Shown here piece after piece: positions 1-12,258 of a stretch of DNA of 64,000 nucleotides. The DNA is from Pristionchus mayeri (Eukaryota > Nematoda > Chromadorea > Rhabditida > Neodiplogasteridae). The translations under genes and the position numbers were made by a program. The stretch spans positions 17,925,087 to 17,989,086 of the forward strand of contig BTRK01000001.1 in the NCBI GenBank assembly GCA_036245805.1. The letters are read 5' to 3'. The stretch's first letter is position 1. The number at the start of each line of letters is the position of its first letter. Below the pieces are notes generated by a model. The model saw only the letters and a list, made by a program, of their open reading frames with translations. It had not been told where the DNA came from and did no database searches.

Positions 1-171
1 TAAATTGCTATTAACTTTTCACATTCTCTCACAGCTCGGCTGGTTGAGAGAGTGTAGAATAAATAACCAGACGATTACCCTAATTTCGAACTCTGTGATA
101 TACTAGCGCGTGAAGCGTGGATGAACGTTATAAATTTGAATTCTTTACGCTGGATTAATCGTAGTACTAGT

Positions 172-1460
172 CTATGGAGTCCTACCAGTTGATGAGTGGG
201 CATGAGTGCGTCGTCGTTTTTTCGTGCACAATGATGAGAAATTGAAATCGGTGACGATATTGCGGAGATAGAGAAGGACTCGAAGGTGGAGAGCAACTGC
301 GATTATTTGTTGAAGGAGCATGTAAAACTGGAGCACCTGCAAGAACTTTTCCTCTAGTTTGATTGAACAGGGTACGCGTCTTCGGGAATCGGGTGTTATT
401 GTTCGAAGGAGCCAGCGAAGGTCATGATAATTTTCCTTAGAAGGGGTCATCTGGTAGATGCTGTTGCGCTAATGATGTAAGTAAGATGCTGCTTTAGCTA
501 CGAGATCAGGAATGTATCTCACACTGAATGCCTCGGCGCTATTATAAATGGTGATGACTTCGCAGAGTGTATGTGTATTGTTCCATGGCATTCCTTCGAA
601 GGAAGCGACGAAGGCCGCGGTGATCTGTGAGAGGAAGGCTTGGCGAAAAGGCGGGGAAGGAGGGATAGAATATTATTCTTATAGCCATTCTTTGATGATT
701 TGAGCGTGGCAAAGGAATAAGTGACTGCTAAGAACCCTTCTTATGGAATGCGAAACTTGCAATGAAAGTGAAAAATGATTTCCTTGATAGTGAGGAGTTT
801 ACGCTAGGTCGGATGAGAACTATTACGTCATATCGCATTTGATATTTCAAAGGCTGCATGACGTCATAGTTCTCATCCGATCTAGTGTCTGGTTTACATT
901 GGGCACGGCCAGGAGAAGAATGACCAGCCAGGCGGGCGTGCGATCAAGACAGAATTGCCAGACGACCGAGAGATATCGAACGACTGCTACCACCTGATAT
1001 TGAAACAGCCTCTTCTCACTACCTAATGATTACACATTTTTGGAATAGAAATGCCGAGAAACGGGATAAACTAAGATTTTTATCGACATTGTTCGATCGT
1101 GGAACATGAGGGAAGTGTAATTTTACTCACGGGCACTACGATGTAGGCACTCTGCGCTAGGTATGAAGTGAAGTGCTTGAGGATGGAGCAGACGCCCATA
1201 GGGATGAAGACGTCCTGATTATTTAGTTATAATAGAATTATTTGAATATTCCTGCAAATTTTTGCTAGTCGTGAGGTCACAGTGCACAAGCATTATCTTA
1301 GAATACATTTAGATTTGTTACGCAACTCACACTCCAAACCATCAGTGAGAAACAGCCGAAGAGGATATATTGTGGGAGATTGAAGAGGAGGAGGCCGTGA
1401 GTGGTGAAGACAATGGTTGACTGGAAGGAATGACCTTCATTATAGTTCGAGAATCGACCT
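172..1460 (-). CDS. Probable multi-pass membrane receptor (chemoreceptor-like), N-terminus unresolved
   Basis: Minus-strand exons with good splice signals can be read at 1331-1460, 1131-1214, 898-993, 523-624 and 172-336. The last four are whole-codon and in phase 0. Exon 1331-1460 has a strongly hydrophobic stretch (core GLLLFNLPQYILFGCFSLM), exon 898-993 another (AWLVILLLAVP) and exon 172-336 a third (QQIIAVALHL). Several separated helices spread over small exons suit a nematode seven-transmembrane chemoreceptor. I see no family-specific motif, so the family (srh, str or other) is not called. The upstream, N-terminal part is unclear; a hydrophobic reading at 1760-2043 minus might belong but its phase does not join. 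The intron between exons 898-993 and 523-624 holds a small MITE. It could also be a decayed gene. Confidence 0.4.
801..889. mobile_element. MITE with CTAGGTCGGATGAGAAC terminal inverted repeats
   Basis: The left end GCTAGGTCGGATGAGAAC followed by TATTACGTCAT is mirrored at the right by ATGACGTCATAGTTCTCAT and CCGATCTAG. The two ends are inverted copies with a loop of about 30 bases. Copies or relatives lie at 33233-33322, 40374-40554, 40936-41133 and, as a half, at 44942-44961. It sits in an intron of the minus-strand receptor-like gene. Confidence 0.75.
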
Positions 1461-2465
1461 CTTCATTGTTTACACTCTCTCTCTATTCGACTGGTCGAGA
1501 GTGTGTAAAATGAAGAGATGGAAACCCTAATTACGAACTTCTTCATATCGAGTATAGATTGATTTATCTTTTCATTAACCTTTTTGCGATATGAAAACTT
1601 TAATTACCAATACATATAGCGGGAAAAAGTGACCGGTTATATTGAAGTTTAAAAAATAATGAGAGCGCGTGCAGAATGGAAAAAGAGTATTAATGGAGTT
1701 TCCAATAAGTATCCATTTCCATTTCCAGTAATATAACTCTAATGGTCAAATGAACGGAGCTCACTCTGTATCGTGCGAATGTATGCGGGAAGAGTGAAGT
1801 GCATCGAAGGAGAAGAACGACGGGAATATGGGCAGCCAGGGCTACGAGCGAGTTCCTCACTGCATAGGCACGATAGGAAACTAGTAGGGTGGTTGCCTGC
1901 CAGAAGGTGTATGTCGAGAGGTCGTCGATTTCAGTGTTGTACATGAAGAGACGTGATGGAGCTCGCGTCAGAACTTGAGTGTTTATTGTTTGAGCACGGG
2001 TGTCTATCGGAAGCATCGTCAGTGACGAAAGTATTCTGGCCAAGTCTTGAAGGCACGCAGACGAATGACTACTGATTCCCAGAGTCGTTCAGACTGCTTT
2101 TGACCGAGGGAAAGGCAGCGTGTCTCGTGCTTGTGCAGATTCTAGTTGTCATGGGTGATAAGAGAGAAGATGCGCGCAAGAGAGTTGTTATTCGAAGAAT
2201 CCGGCTAATAAGCGGATGAGGGAAGGGGGTAATGATAGGGTGGAAGGGGGGGGGATTGCGCGGGGCAACTTCCAACGAGCCTCCGCCTTTCCTCGTAAGA
2301 CGAAAAACGAACAGAGAGAAGTAGGGGTTTGACGATTTTTCGTGGATGAAGTGAAATTTGTTCTGCTAACTGGCAGACTCTATCATGAAGGGACGATGAA
2401 TATCCCGATGTATATCTGTCTACGAATTCCGAAATCAATTATAGCTATTTAAAATCGCTTACATT
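1461..2465. other. Spacer without a convincing gene
   Basis: About 1 kb between the minus-strand receptor-like exons and the first F-box gene. A small inverted repeat lies near 1455-1510 (CTCTTCATT...TTACACTCTC against GAGAGTGTGTAAAATGAAGAG). The segment 1485-1560 resembles 30-110 (both have a CCCTAATT.CGAACT block). Minus-strand readings at 1690-2043 and 2205-2438 are open, but I found no start or splice pattern to support them. The second is probably chance. Confidence 0.4.
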
Positions 2466-4080
2466 ATGAACATTCAGATGGGTTCGCAGCTCACTAAATT
2501 AGCAGTGTCAGATGGACGAAAAAGGAAGCGGGATGGAAGCAGTGTGGATTACGTGAGTTTATTTTACATTTCTAAGTTAAACGTATCAAATATTCTATAA
2601 TCTGAACCTGATAATTATTTGTATTTGAAATTTACCATATGTTTGTAATTTTAAATAATTTTGTAAACTTGAGATTGCTCACAATGAATATGATTATGCC
2701 TTCTTTAGTTTCCAATCCTCGCTCTACCGAACGAACTCATCACTCACGTCCTTTCGTTCTTGCCCATCAAAGATCGACTGAAAGCTCGAGTGAACAAGAG
2801 ACTGTACGAAGTCGAGGCGGAATCGAAGTTTACTGAGAAGGATCTCATTGTTACAACGGTAATTAGTATTGAGAGTACATTTTCGCACTATTTAATGTTC
2901 CCCTTGCTCACACTTTTATTGCAGAATCCTGACCATTTATCTCACTCTCATCAGTGAGTCCTGTTGAAATTTGCTGTTATATATTCATCACTTTCAAGTA
3001 CTAACGTGACCGTATTATTCGATAGAAGATCATATTCTATGGATGGCATCAGAAAAATCGCTCACAATACTTCAATGAAGTATCTAAGAATCGATGTAAG
3101 GAAGAAAGTTTAATTTTACCCAATAGTTTAATTCGCCTATTACAGCTGTCTGGTGCGTCAAATTTTCACCATAAAGTGTACAACTATTTGAGCAATAATA
3201 GTGATGCGTCAATTTTGGATCTCAGATTCCAGGTTTCGTAGTTTCAGGATATGAAATATTATTTATTTATTTGAGATGACAACTGTTAAACAAAATTGTG
3301 GTTTGGCTGAATAGTTTTATTCGATATTTTTTTGCGATTGTTGCGTGCTGATGATGAGTTTCAAAATGTACAAATTAAAGTGATATTTATAAAAATTATA
3401 GAACGCTGTAATGGGAAATGAAATCATTATTGACTCTTTCTTTCTAAGTCTCTCGAGAAAATTCGAATGTCTGAAGATCAGCCGATGCGAGAGTATCACT
3501 GCAGAGGCACTTCACCAAGTGTACAAGGTGAAATTAGGGTTGGCAATTGGAGACAGTGTACCGAGAAAGCTATGCACCCCTTTCCTTGCGTTACGAAATT
3601 AAGCGAGAAAGAGACGTAGCAGTATCGCTACCGTGCTTGTTTTAAAATTGTTGTTTTCTAAAGGAATGGATGTTCGCTAATTTATTTTTTCAGGGCATGA
3701 TCGACGGATCAGTGAAATTGCTCAAGTTTCACTTGGAGAATGTTTACAAGCGTAATTCTAATTCCTTCCTCAGCCTTATCGGAATTTCTTTTAGACGTGG
3801 AAAGTTCTTCTCAGACAGGGATATTGAGGTACATTATGTGTCTTACTTTTTTTAAAAATTTACAGGAGTACAGGTGTTCGAGGACGGTCATAGCAATTTC
3901 ACGCCCGATATCTTCCGGATTTTCGTCGGATCTATTGAAATTGTAATGGATAATTACGTGTACAACGGCGTTTTTGGAGAACTACGGTTTGTGCTGCACA
4001 AGTCTGATATTTCACTGATGAGAGCTAAGACTTATTCGTGGTATAAGATATGTGATGTTTACCCCGCGGCGCTGCCCTAA
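2466..4080 (+). CDS. F-box protein, paralogue A of the array
   Basis: Eight exons give 296 residues: 2466-2552, 2709-2858, 2925-2953, 3026-3095, 3146-3232, 3402-3527, 3694-3828, 3874-4080 (TAA). Exon 2 (150 bases) encodes the F-box: LALPNELITHVLSFLPIKD, then RLKARVNKRLYEVEAESKF. F-box proteins bind Skp1 and present substrates to SCF ubiquitin ligases. The rest is a nematode-type C-terminal region (SLSRKFECL, ALHQVYK, GSIEIVMDNYVYNGVFGEL) shared by the paralogues in this window and presumed to recognise targets. The start is the first ATG in frame with the F-box; the leader is Lys/Arg-rich (GRKRKRDG). The tail after LRFVLHKSDISLM differs from paralogues B and C (ICDVYPAALP). Exon sizes of 150, 126 and 135 match B and C exactly. 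The substrate is unknown. Confidence 0.82.
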
Positions 4081-4417
4081 ATTGTACATATTGTGTTTTG
4101 TACATATTGTTTCATTTTGTTGCAGAAGATTATGTAGTACTTGAGCTGAAAAGTTTACTTTTCAGTCTAAAAGAAGAAGTTTTACTGTTTTTTTTCATTC
4201 GGTAACCTTTGTTTTATTGTTCTCTGGTCGAAGATACTTTTGATAAATCTGTAAAAAAATGAATAATTGTTATTCTCGATTTGAAAAGGTTGACTAACCT
4301 TCGCCATATATGAATTGCAATTTTTACGATGGCCTTTATTCATTTCTTTTTTTCTGTTCACAATTTATTTAAATATTGCCTGACTCATAGGCATCTAATT
4401 TAGAAATCTCATATCAG

Positions 4418-5318
4418 ATGTCTTCCACCAGTCAAAATCCATCCGCCCCATCGGTCAAATCCCATGGCGAAGTCGACGGAAAATACAATGACTTCGTGAG
4501 TTCTTCGCACAGTATACGAGATTTTAAATTTCTATAATATAATGCGATTCTTACTCCACAGTCCGTTAAACAGAGGAAAAAGGGTCCGGTGTAAAACCGC
4601 ATTGCGTATCAATCGGCAATATTTGAAACGCGATAAAAATACTGTACAAGCTCCTGGTTTTGACGCTGGTGGGTCTGCACGTTTTTCACTGTAGTGTAAG
4701 CTAGTGTTCGATTTTAAATTTAAAAAAAAGTAATTATTTCAATTTCTACACGTGCAGAATTTATAAATAATTTCGATCAGCATTAATTTGTCTGGTTAAT
4801 CAAGCGTAATTGCTTAACTTCAAAAGTTATTAACCATTTTACGGTTCGGCAAAATTATGTCAAAAACGAAATTTTCAAGAACTTTACGAGCGTGCCTTTA
4901 TCGGCTTTTTATAGCAGAAACTTAATAGTAATTGCGTGTGAACATGCACCACTTTTTCTGCGTCACGAGTCGGATGGGTCAATATGCAGTTTTGTCTATT
5001 TCTTTCGCGCAGATAATGTTTATATGCTTCTTTTTACGAGATTGGTATTCTCTGCAGCACCTTTCCAGAACATAGTATATAAATAAATAATATTTGTAAA
5101 TCCAAAATTGAAAAGTCATCAAAAAAATTATGTTAATATAAATGTTTTGCCCCGCTGAACCCGTGGCGCAACGCACATCTCGAAAGCGTTTAGCTTTTTT
5201 CTCTGACCCCCGCACTCCCTAACGGGTCGTATACTCAATTTTAATTTATATTATAATTGAAATATTTCCTAGTTTAACACCCTCGCCCTTCCTAACGAGT
5301 TAATCACTTCAATCATAA
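4418..5318 (+). pseudogene. Relic of a duplicated F-box gene (exon 1 and part of exon 2)
   Basis: 4418-4495 is a 78-base copy of the first exon of the next gene (MSSTSQNPSAPSVKSHGEVD, then the same GTGAG donor). What follows is not an F-box: a short exon-like piece at 4562-4594 stops after ten codons (SVKQRKKGPV). At about 5273-5318, immediately before the ATG of paralogue B, is a stub of the F-box exon (TTTAAC.CCCTCG.CCTTCCTAACGA), truncated after about 46 bases. Together these look like the two ends of a collapsed tandem copy. No complete product is expected, though a 36-residue peptide could be made. Confidence 0.65.
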
Positions 5319-5329
5319 TTTCATTTTAG

Positions 5330-7026
5330 ATGTCTTCCAACAGTAAGAATCTTTCTGCTTCAGCGATCAATTCCCATCGTGAAGTCGACGGAAAAGACAA
5401 TAACTTTGTGAGTGTCTCGCACAGTAAACGAATTTTTAAAATTCTAAAAAAATATTGATATTTTATTCAATTTGAATACATATTTTAACACAAATATTTC
5501 CCAGTTTAACATCCTCGGCCTTCCTAACGAATTAATCACTCCAATCTTCTCTCATCTCCTCCCTAAAGATCGTCTGAGGGCTCGAGTCAACAAGAGACTC
5601 CTTAAAGTTGAATTGGAGACTAAATATTTCATCAAGAAAATGATTATCGGAGAGGTTAGTGACTATTTACTTTTTCTTGGTATCTGAAAAGAAAGAAAAA
5701 ATGTTGCAACATGATAAATGTTCGGCCTTAGGTTGTTCTAAGGTATATTATTCCCAGTTTTCTCCCCAATTTGAAGAGCGACAGTCTGACAACACTATTA
5801 ACACTGCTCCCTCTCGAAGGCCGTGAGTTTTTGAGTTTTCGACTTTTCGTGTGATACAATCTTTGTTCAGTTATGACTTAGTTGTGACCATCGATGGCCA
5901 TTCATATTCTCCTGATTTCATCCCCAGAACCACTCAAAATGCCTCCATCGAGTACTTGAGAATTGAGGTTAGTACTATTAGGATCGTTTAAAACGATGAT
6001 TTGAAAAGAAATTACAGCTTTCTGGTAATGATGTTTCTCATCGCGAAGTTTATAATCGTATCAAGATCATCGATGTAAAAATGTTGGATCTCAGATTCCA
6101 GGTATGACGTATTTATGCAGCATTTTTTTATGTCATGTCATGACGTCCATGTTTGCTGACTTAATAAAAAGTCTAACAACACTATTAACACTACTCCCTT
6201 AATAATATTACCTGCGAAATTAGATAGGCGAGACGATTTGGAAATACTCATTTTCCTGCCTTGTTCCCAAATTGAAATGATGGTTAAAAATTATAGCTGA
6301 AATACCTTGAAATTTTACAGAACGACTACTTCTCAAGGGAAATCATCGTTGACTCTTTCTTCCTCGATATCGCGAAGAGAATCGAAGTTGCAACAATCGA
6401 TAAATGCTTGAATATCACTGCAGAAGTATTTCATCAAGTGTACAAGGTGAAATTGCTTGCACAATTCTTTAACAAATGGTTTTGTTTCTTGTAAATTACG
6501 TTATCAACAACGGAAGCTTGAAGGGAATGATCGACGGATCTTTCAAACTTCGCAATTTCTATACTTCTGAAGTCAACAAACGTCAATGCAATTTGTTCCT
6601 TCGACTGATTGGAATTTCCTTCGCTGATGCAAAATTCAGCTCCAACAGAAACATCGAGGTACGATTCGAATTTCTTTTACAAGTTATTTGTTTTTCAAAG
6701 TTTTTTTCTTATTTTCCAGACTGAATTTGAAGGTAAGGGAGATAGCAGTGCCCAATAAGAATGGGCACATACATATTCTCTACATTTCGTTGCAGGTTTA
6801 TGGGTTCGGATTCCGGTGCAACCCCTACTATATCTATTCGTCAACTTATCCAATTCACTTTCGTATTTTCGATGGAAATTTCGAAATCTTCCTCAATAAT
6901 TTCGTGTTCGATGGGATCGAAGGAGAATTCGGATTCGTCTTTCACGAGACTGAAGATTCTCTCTGGGAAGCGAAGAAGCCTGAGAGATACTCTGGATACA
7001 AGAAATACGATGTGCTCAAGATGTAA
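5330..7026 (+). CDS. F-box protein, paralogue B of the array
   Basis: Eight exons, 321 residues: 5330-5407, 5505-5654, 5758-5822, 5871-5967, 6018-6101, 6321-6446, 6524-6658, 6796-7026 (TAA). The F-box lies in exon 2 (LGLPNELITPIFSHLLPKD, RLRARVNKRLLKVE). Exon 6 carries REIIVDSFFLDIAKRIEVA, exon 7 GMIDGSFKLRNFY, and exon 8 ends WEAKKPERYSGYKKYDVLKM. All joins keep frame. It is presumed to be an SCF substrate adaptor; the ligand is unknown. It is a close paralogue of the gene at 16669: the last exons differ at about 9 of 76 residues and the 3' flank is nearly identical. Exon 3 is the fast-changing part. The exon 7 acceptor (AGCTTGAAG) lacks a pyrimidine tract, and paralogue C shares this weak site. 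Confidence 0.88.
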
Positions 7027-7284
7027 AGCTCGTGTTACATTTTCATTGTTGTAAATATGCGTTTTACTTTTTTCAATTCTAATTAAAATTCACCGACTAT
7101 CGCTTTGCTAACTTCTGAAGTTGTTGTTTTCACTCTAATTCATTCACGTTGTTCCTCTTTCATTGAACTCGTCTTTGGTAAATATTTATTGTACATTTTT
7201 AATGCTACCAAATCGAGAAGGTTGTTTTCCTTCGAAATAACTATAATTTCACCTTCACCTTAGAATTTATTAAAAGAAGTCAGG

Positions 7285-9548
7285 ATGCCTTCTCCGGCTA
7301 AGAAGAAAATCAAGGGGGATGATGGCAATATGCTCGACTCGCTTCTCCCCGCGAATCCTACCGACACAGCCCACGAGCTAAATGGAGGAGCCATTCAAGA
7401 TGTCTTGGTCCGTTTTTGTATCATCTGTTCTCTATTTTAGTAAGATGAAACGTCTTATTTTAGTCATTTGATTCGCTTCTGTTTACTCACTAGGGCATGT
7501 GAGAAAACAGGTGCTAGACAGCCCATATTTATCCAGAATTTAAAAATCATTATTTTAATATTCAGACACCGAATGTTTGCGATAATAGCTCAGAGCCAGG
7601 TTTCGATATTTTTGGTTCACGCTAACTTTCTATACAACTTTCTAAATTCTGAAGATCTGCGTGTCGAAAGAGCAACTGCAGAAGGAGGACGTCACCTTTG
7701 CCGAGATCATTGAGAAACTGCAGGTACGCAGTCTGAGGATGCAATTGAGTGGACAGAATTGTGCAGTGCAATAAAAGAGGGAATTGGTATAAGAGTGTGG
7801 AAGACAAATAGATTAATATAAAATTCATATTTGTCTATTGTCGCCTTATGAACGCAAAGTGTAATGTGTCACATTATTTTGAAATTTATCATTTAAGAAT
7901 TGTCATCTTTGCGAGTTGTAATACCGGAGATGAGTAAAAACATTCATGACTGAACATTTTTCCGAACTTCCAGGCTCTAAAACACATTGTTTTTCTAGTT
8001 TCAATTTAAATATATTAGCAGGATCTATTCCTCCGCCTTCCGAATGAACTCCTCACTAAAATTCTCGCTCTGCTTCCTCCCAAAGATCGACTAAAAGCAC
8101 GAGTGAACAAAAGACTGAATGAAATCGAAGCGCAGTCCAAATTTCACGTGAAGGAATTCAGAATCGTGGAGGTTTGTTAGTCGTGCTTTTAAGCGAATTT
8201 TAAATGTTATTTTTATCGCTCAGAATTTTGATGCATTTGTCAAATAATTAAGGCGACATTGCACAATTTTATATCAAAAATATAAAAAATGTGATGAATT
8301 TGAGGTTATGTTGTACGCGAGAAAGATATATTAACTTTAAACTCTAAATATCCACTATTTGTTTCTAAATTTAGATCCCTGATATGTTCCGTCGTTTGGC
8401 GTTCCGCAGGCAAGTTCTATTTTACTGTTTAACACTATGTACCTTTTTATAGGTTCTCCGATATAATATTTTTCAGCCCTCAGGACTTCTATTTCTCTGA
8501 TCAGAATCCATATTCATGCGCATGCCTTAGAAGACTGTTCTCGAATACATCGATCGAATCTCTCACTGTTACCGTAAGTGCGAGCTTAATAATTATATTC
8601 TCAATTTTGATTTTAGTTGGAAGCCGAGGGCAAACTTGGTCAAGGAAGTCTAATTGACAAAGTTCGTGATCTCATCAAAGAATTCAAGAATATCGGGAAT
8701 CTAACTATTCAATTTGAGGTATCCAAAATGAATCTACGGTTGAACGATTAACTGGGACTCTATTTATTAGAACGGACTTTCACAATGTGCCTCGAATTGG
8801 GTTTCAATACTCAAAACAGTCTATTGTAGAACCTCTTTTTCAATATTTCATAATTAGAATATTTTCAGTTCTTCGTCTATATCATGGACGAATCCTTCTT
8901 TCTCAGCTTTGTTCAATCGTGCGACGAGCTTACTCTGCTTGGAGTGAATCAAATCGCTGTTGAGGCAATCCACACAGTGTACAAGGTGAATAAAATGAAA
9001 AATGAACGATGTAAAAATCTTTGCTTTAACGGAATAATTGGTTTATCATGTTATGTAGTAAAAGGAATAGTCATGGTGATATTTTATGACATGAAATACT
9101 ATTTCGCAATAATTGTTTCTAATGTGTAACTGACTGTAATATTGAGAAATTACTTTTCAGATTATCGAAGGATCGGCAAAGTGTCGTAGATTTAAATGTG
9201 ATCTACTGATGGGAGCTTACTATTTGTTCCTCTCCCGCATTGGAATCGAAGTTAGAGGTAGATATTTCTACTCGAACAGAGACGATATTGAGGTACATTT
9301 AGTTGTTTATTTCACTCTTTCATCAAATGCTATTAAAGGTGTTAGTCATGGTACGAAATGGGAGAAATTGCTGTTCGATCTTCGTTGGGAATATCGAGAT
9401 TACAATTTTCGATTATGAACTGGAAGTATGGAGCGAATTACATTTCCTGCTCAAATTGCACGAGAATGAGGAGTCAAAGGAAGCAGTGAAGTATGGAATG
9501 ACGAGATTGAGAACTGGTCAAATTCCCCATGATAATCCCTCCTTTTGA
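7285..9548 (+). CDS. F-box protein, paralogue D of the array
   Basis: Exons 7285-7407, 7655-7723, 8022-8171, 8375-8409, 8477-8573, 8617-8718, 8869-8985, 9161-9292, 9339-9548 (TGA) give about 344 residues. The F-box is in 8022-8171 (LRLPNELLTKILALLPPKD, RLKARVNKRLNEIEAQSKF). Later exons include FFVYIMDESFFLSFVQSCDE and CSIFVGNIEITIFDYELEV. The 97-base exon 8477-8573 and its phases match the other paralogues. The leader exon (SPAKKKIKGD, ending LLPANPTDTAHEL) resembles that of the PARP-like gene downstream. Its donor (TTG before GTCCGT) is weak, and a small exon near 7566-7600 might also be used. The intron after 8409 begins GCAAGT, a GC-AG intron. It is the closest paralogue of the next gene. 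Confidence 0.8.
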
Positions 9549-9827
9549 TAATTGTATGACAACTGAAACATTTCGACAATCTTTTCTAAACTCTTGCTTT
9601 CTCTGCTAATACTGTTGTGTTTCATTGGTTGGCCACTCTCTGATTCGTTTCTCAAGAAAATATCCTCATTTATTCAATTCGTTCGTTGGTGTTCCTCTCC
9701 CACACGTTTCCTGATCGCGTTCATCGCTGTTGTTTTATATCGATAAATTTGTTCAGAAGAGAACTTTATATAATGTCCATTTAAGGAGGTTTAATGACCT
9801 GAAACTGTATCTAAAATTGCCTTCAAC

Positions 9828-11775
9828 ATGAAGGCTTCTAATTCCATGATTACTGGCGTCGGAAAGTATCAGAAAATACATTTTCTCGGGTGAGCGGCCT
9901 GATTTTTATGAAAATAATATTTTCATTTTTTTATATTTCAGGAGTCGAAAGCCGTATACGGAAACTCTGAGAAGGAGATGGAAGAGGTATTTTATTTACA
10001 AATTAACTTTTTAAATTTTTTGAATATGATTGCTTTAAATAATTTTATCATAGAATAGATCATTTTTGCGCTCTGTATCGCTTTGAATTATTAAAGTTAT
10101 GAGCGAGTGGATAGAAATAGTGTGAAGCGATCTTGAGTTGTATTACTGTATCAAAAGAATCCGATCGGAATATATTTTGGCACTTCGCAGTACGCTATTT
10201 CTCGCATTAAAATGTGTGAATTTCCAAACGAAATCTCCATTTGCAGTCTGCTTTCCTTGGTTTGCCTAAGAGAGCCATCACTAACATTCTCTCGTTCCTT
10301 CCACCGAAAGAACGTCTGACAGCCCGTCTGAACAAGAAATTGAATGAAATCGAAGCGAATTCCAAATTTCACGTGCAGGAACTGAGAATAGTTGAGGTTT
10401 GTTTGGTGTGTTTGGAGAAAATTGTAAATACCTTCACGATATCTTATGAGTTTGTTTGTATTCTTTCAAATTACGTCGAAATGTACATTCTAATATCTAA
10501 TTCGATATATATTTTAGATTTCGCATTCATTCAGACGTTTGTCGATTGGCCGGTGAGTTTTCGTTAATTAATCATCGCTTAAAATAATTTATATTCAGCC
10601 ATCAAGACTTTTATTTCTCTGATCAGCATCATCATTCGTACAATAGCCTCAGAAAACTCATCTCAAATACCTCGATCGGGTCTCTCACTGTTGCCGTAAG
10701 TTCGAACTGCGTACTGAAAACTAAATTAAGATGGGGATACTCAGTTATTCTTTTCATGGCTTGGAAGTGCTGCTTGTAATGTTCGTGATTCGGGAAAGGG
10801 AGACAAGAGGGGGTCGCTCGTCAGAGTAACTAAATTTTAATTTTAGTTGGAGGCCGGGGGAAATCTCGGTCAAGGAAGTCTGCTTGACAAAGTTCAACAG
10901 CTCATCAATGAGTTCAACAACGTCGGAAGTCTTACAGTTCAATTCGAGGTATTTGACATTCGAGTTTCGAAGTGGGTTTCGAACTCCAGATAGCTTATTA
11001 TTGTTATTAGATATTTTGAATACTTACTTTATGGCCTAATGCGTTATTTTATACCAGCCCTCTCGCTGCCGAATTCGGCCGGGGTTCACAGGCTGAGGGC
11101 TGAGTATTTCGTCATCGAAACTGTGACATAACTGCGAGCGCTACTTGTTACCTTCTTATTTTTCAGTTTTTCGTGTGTATTATGGACAAATCCTTCTTTC
11201 TTGGCCTTGTTGAATCGTGTCGAGTGGTCACTCTGATTGGAGTGAATCAAATCTGGTCGGATGCACTCTGCGCGGTGTACCTGGTGAGTAGATTTTGAAA
11301 AATTATTTTTAAATATATTATATTCATTTTTTTTTCGAAAAAATTGCTAAAATATTGTCAATTTCTGATTATTTTAGCATTATCTTACATTACATTATTA
11401 TGTTGTTCAGAATATGTTCGCGGGCTCTTCAAAATGCTTCAAATTGGAAAGCGATCTACTGAGTGTTCACTTCTATTACTTCCTAATCAGCATTGGAATC
11501 ATCATTGGAGGTGGATATGTGTTCGCGAACAGATATGTACAGGTATATATAATCGGTTCTTTCTCTCTTTCTTAATCTCGTTCAAGGCATACCTGCATAC
11601 GAGGAACGGGAAAGATTTCTGTTCGATCTTCGATGGAAAGATCGAGTTGAAATTCAGTGACTATAGACTGCCATGGTACTATGAGATGCATTTCGTTCTC
11701 AAATTGCACGAGAGTGATAAGGCAGTGGAAGAAGTGAAAAAGGGAATGGACGAACTGATAGTTAGGCGTATCTGA
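9828..11775 (+). CDS. F-box protein, paralogue E of the array
   Basis: Solid exons are 10247-10396 (F-box: LGLPKRAITNILSFLPPKE, RLTARLNKKLNEIEANSKF), 10518-10552, 10599-10695, 10847-10948, 11167-11283, 11411-11542 and 11587-11775 (TGA). They align exon for exon with paralogue D, with identical lengths of 150, 35, 97, 102, 117 and 132. Shared landmarks are QDFYFSDQ, GQGSLLDKV, FFVCIMDKSFFLGLVESC and FCSIFDGKIELKF. The 5' end is uncertain: an ATG at 9828 opens a short leader, and a second exon-like piece at 9941-9985 ends in a GAG/GTATTT donor, but the phases do not join cleanly to the F-box exon. It is presumed to be an SCF adaptor with an unknown target. The C-terminus ends in RRI. Confidence 0.78.
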
Positions 11776-12258
11776 GTCATTCTTGTCTGTACTCTGGTAT
11801 TGCTTTCTATCATCTATCCGACTATCCGATTTCAATGTATCTTCGTGAGGTGCATCACTATTTTCTTCCACATATTTTATGCTCACGTGGCATTAATAGC
11901 ATTAATCGCCCTTTTTTGCTGTCGATAAAAGTATTCTGATTTGTTTTTTTTGTAAATTTGAGGGTTCGATGACCCAGTACAATATCGGATGATTGAGAAA
12001 TTATGGTTTACTCCATAAGATTGTGGTCACTTGGCAAGCGCGAAACGGACTTTTGCGAAAGTTGATTCTCATTCGGATGAGTCATGATGCTTTAACTCTG
12101 TAATTTTCTCTGAGAAATATTCTGTGAAAGAAATAATGGATAGACAGGACAAGTTGTTCAGTCCTTTTCATGTGTTGCAGTGTGCGCGTTCTAAAAAAAG
12201 TTTCGTATAATTTTTATGTTCAGGTCAAGCATCTCTACAGTTGTACTCGACAGGTTCA
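11776..12258 (+). other. Intergenic spacer
   Basis: About 480 bases between paralogue E and the divergent F-box gene. I see no repeat ends, open frame or RNA-like fold here. It presumably holds the 3' end of one gene and the promoter of the next. Confidence 0.5.

Noticed and set aside
1690..2043. 117-codon minus-strand open frame
   Set aside because: It has hydrophobic stretches but no start or splice site that joins the downstream receptor exons in phase, so it was kept only as a remark in the spacer entry.
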